Origin: Clostridiaceae bacterium
Lineage (GTDB): Bacteria > Bacillota > Clostridia > DSM-8532
DNA length: 57,947 nucleotides
Direction: 5' to 3'
NCBI GenBank assembly: GCA_012719545.1
Contig: JAAYAD010000046.1
Location: 1-57,947 of the forward strand
The position numbers and the translations under genes are program-made. Below are positions 56,709 through 57,947 of this stretch, piece by piece (within the stretch, counting starts at the first letter, position 1; each line of letters begins with the position of its first letter). The notes below the pieces were generated by a model. The model was not told the DNA's origin, made no database searches, and saw only the letters and a list, made by a program, of their open reading frames with translations.

Positions 56709-57132
56709 TATCAACACCTCTCAGTCTTGCTTTTAATTTATTGACAAGGGGATTGCCCGTTCTTTTCAAGGTACCCAGAACCCTGCCGTTCTCGTCCTCT
56801 CCCTCTTCTTCAAAAACAAACAATGGATTTAAAACAATTTCACCCTTTTGATATCCTATTACCTCTGTAATCTCCATGGTTCGTCTTGAATGGTCGCGAA
56901 GCCTGGACAAAAAAATGATTATATCAAGGGCTGATGCAATTTGCTTTTTTATTGCTTCCAGTGGAAGGGGCGCTGCCATTAGCACCATGGTTTCAAGACG
57001 GGACAGCATATCATAAGTTGAATTGGCATGTCCGGTTGACATGGAGCCGTCATGGCCCGTATTCATTGCCTGGAGCATGTCCAGAGCCTCCTCGCCTCGG
57101 ACTTCCCCCACGATTATGCGTTCAGGCCGCAT
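56701..57132 (-). pseudogene. cpaF: CpaF/TadA secretion ATPase, 5'-truncated (C-terminal 143 residues only)
   Basis: TadA/CpaF is the hexameric ATPase that powers Tad pilus assembly. Only the C-terminal part remains, from [20 protein letters not shown] (Walker B region) through [12 protein letters not shown] (His box) and SALDIIIFLSRLRD to the end. The Walker A loop and the N-terminal half are absent. Homology stops at about 57130, where an AT-rich 50-base stretch and a tRNA-Pro fragment follow. An apparent extension to 57435 reads antisense through the tRNA fragment and is not real protein. The break may be an integration site, or an assembly join. Confidence 0.88.
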
Positions 57133-57180
57133 AACTATAATGCGAATATAGGATATAATAATTGTGCTTATGCTAATAGG

Positions 57181-57233
57181 CATCTTGCTTGGGGTGCAAG
57201 AGGTCGCTGGTTCAAGTCCAGTCACTCCGACCA
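57181..57233 (+). tRNA. 3' fragment of tRNA-Pro (anticodon GGG)
   Basis: It includes the anticodon arm (CTTGC TTGGGGT GCAAG), variable loop, T arm (GCTGG TTCAAGT CCAGT), 3' acceptor strand CACTCCG, discriminator A and CCA. The 5' acceptor strand and D arm are missing: the preceding bases do not pair with CACTCCG. Such 3' fragments are typical of attachment sites of elements that integrate in tRNA genes. Confidence 0.85.
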
Positions 57234-57235
57234 AG

Positions 57236-57280
57236 AAAAAAAGCCGATTTTGGAGGATTTCCAGTCTCGGCTTTTTTGTT
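57236..57280 (+). terminator. Terminator after the tRNA-Pro fragment
   Basis: An A-rich arm with AAGCCGA pairs with TCGGCTT and T run. It looks like the native terminator of a tRNA-Pro gene carried with the fragment. Confidence 0.7.
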
Positions 57281-57303
57281 TTTACTGATAATTTGTATTT
57301 CGA

Positions 57304-57334
57304 TAAAAAATAACCCCGCCCATTAAGGCGGGGT
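57304..57334 (-). terminator. Terminator of the phage lysis genes
   Basis: On the minus strand ACCCCGCC, six bases, GGCGGGGT, with a T-rich tail. It overlaps the last codons and stop of the holin-like gene. Confidence 0.88.
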
Positions 57335-57517
57335 GTTCTCATTGCTGGGCTTCTTGGTAAAAAAGTATGTAATAACTGCTCCATAAGCAGTAGAGAAAAG
57401 CGACAGTATTTCTTTAGGCGGATCAAATTTCCCAAGCAGTAAAGCCGCCAGTATTCCGGTCATTGTCAAGGTGACAATGCTTTTTACGTCAATGAGCTTC
57501 GCAAGCTTTTCCTTCAT
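57323..57517 (-). CDS. Holin-like small membrane protein
   Basis: The 64-residue protein has one or two membrane segments (LTMTGILAALLL and ILSLFSTAYGAVITYFF) and polar ends. It sits directly downstream of an amidase remnant, as phage holin and endolysin genes often do. AAAGGGGAG precedes the ATG. The specific holin family is not assigned. Confidence 0.68.
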   Translation of the reverse strand: MKEKLAKLIDVKSIVTLTMTGILAALLLGKFDPPKEILSLFSTAYGAVITYFFTKKPSNENTPP

Positions 57518-57530
57518 AAAAACTCCCCTT

Positions 57531-57821
57531 TCATTTCAATGTGTCTAAAAACTTATTCCAAGCGTCTTTAATTGCTTTTCCGTCCTCTTTAGGTGGTTCC
57601 TTATATTTCTTGATGATTTCATCCAGCTTTGTATTAGTATCATTTCCAGCCTTTCCGTCAACGGTTAATCCAGTCAATTCCTGAAATCTAACAACAAAAT
57701 CAACAGCTTTGTCTTTCCATGTATCACTTACATCAACTTTTGCCACGTTATTACCTCCAATCAATTTTAAAAATTCTGTCCACGGGAAGTATTTGCCCGG
57801 ACAATCTTTATAATGATACCA
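57531..57821 (-). pseudogene. Phage N-acetylmuramoyl-L-alanine amidase, C-terminal remnant
   Basis: In-frame sequence reads HYKDCPGKYFPWTEFLKL at the 5' side, the C-terminal block of an amidase domain (CPG then FPW), and continues to a peptidoglycan-binding-like half repeat (FQELTGLTVDGKAGNDT). The enzyme core is absent because homology ends near 57821, where an IS3-type element begins. An internal GTG at 57746 has GGAGGT 7 bases upstream and could still make a 71-residue peptide, but I regard the site as chance or a secondary start. Confidence 0.72.
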
Positions 57822-57866
57822 GAAATTAAGACAGACAAAACGGCCAAAATAAGTTAGTATGGAACT

Positions 57867-57947
57867 ATGGAAAAGAGAAGAAATTTTACACCGGAAGAAA
57901 AAGCAAAAATAGTGATTGAGGTCTTAAGGGAAGAAAAAACGCTGAAT
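57867..57947 (+). mobile_element. IS3-family transposase OrfA, 5' end
   Basis: The 27 codons in view read MEKRRNFTPEEKAKIVIEVL then REEKTLN, the helix-turn-helix N-terminus of IS3-type OrfA. The IS left end lies between 57822 and 57866. The gene runs off the window. Confidence 0.82.

Noticed and set aside
57130..57233. Complete tRNA-Pro gene
   Set aside because: No 5' strand pairs with the 3' acceptor CACTCCG and no D arm is found in the preceding 60 bases; only the 3' part is present.
57133..57435. Apparent N-terminal extension of CpaF with the phrase VTGLEPATSCTPSK
   Set aside because: This is the antisense translation of a tRNA-Pro 3' half, a well-known annotation artefact, and the remainder matches no ATPase sequence.

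Overview
The window looks like a low-to-moderate GC, endospore-forming member of the Clostridia. It carries spoIIGA-sigE-sigG, a SpoIIE-type phosphatase, degS/degU, a Phe T-box, a CIRCE operator and the ylm/sepF/divIVA division cluster. Gene content and protein style fit Clostridium cluster III (Acetivibrio/Thermoclostridium-like). The cas13a protein and its repeat resemble those I recall from thermophilic Clostridia (Herbinix, Thermoclostridium); this species-level hint is inference.

Left edge (1-3990): a type VI-A CRISPR-Cas locus. One direct repeat lies at 2-33 and the array continues off the left side. A 120-base leader follows, then a full-length cas13a on the minus strand with two R-X4-H HEPN motifs. 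No adaptation genes are in view, and a terminator separates cas13a from the housekeeping operon to its right.

3990-24870: a minus-strand operon (crp/fnr-like, recG, rsmD, coaD, coiled-coil protein); a divergent M3 oligopeptidase; a YkvI-like transporter; an FRG-domain protein; a Phe T-box leader driving an unusual DAHP synthase-prephenate dehydratase fusion; two tiny spore-protein-like genes; htpG-queA under CIRCE; and the TPR / methionine gamma-lyase-like / HlyD-like / yggS / sepF / yggT / divIVA cluster. A tRNA-Val with its own promoter and terminator follows.

25240-40650: guaA, two tandem DUF4342 proteins, an OmpR-type two-component system, and a GlcNAc/glucose PTS (EIIA and EIICB) controlled by a LicT-type antiterminator with a clear RAT/terminator leader. 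Next come a membrane SpoIIE-type phosphatase, degU/degS, nrdR, sigG, sigE and spoIIGA.

40920-57135: a diverged asparagine synthetase lacking the Cys nucleophile, an isoprenoid/phospholipid operon (uppS-cdsA-dxr-rseP-ispG), and a tad-type pilus/secretion operon (cpaF, tadB, tadC, two tadE-like genes, a giant DUF5702-like protein and an FHA protein).

Right edge (57130-57947): cpaF is cut off after its C-terminal part. The sequence switches to a prophage-like remnant: a 3' tRNA-Pro fragment, a holin-like gene and a truncated amidase. The amidase is itself broken by an IS3-type element that begins at the window end.
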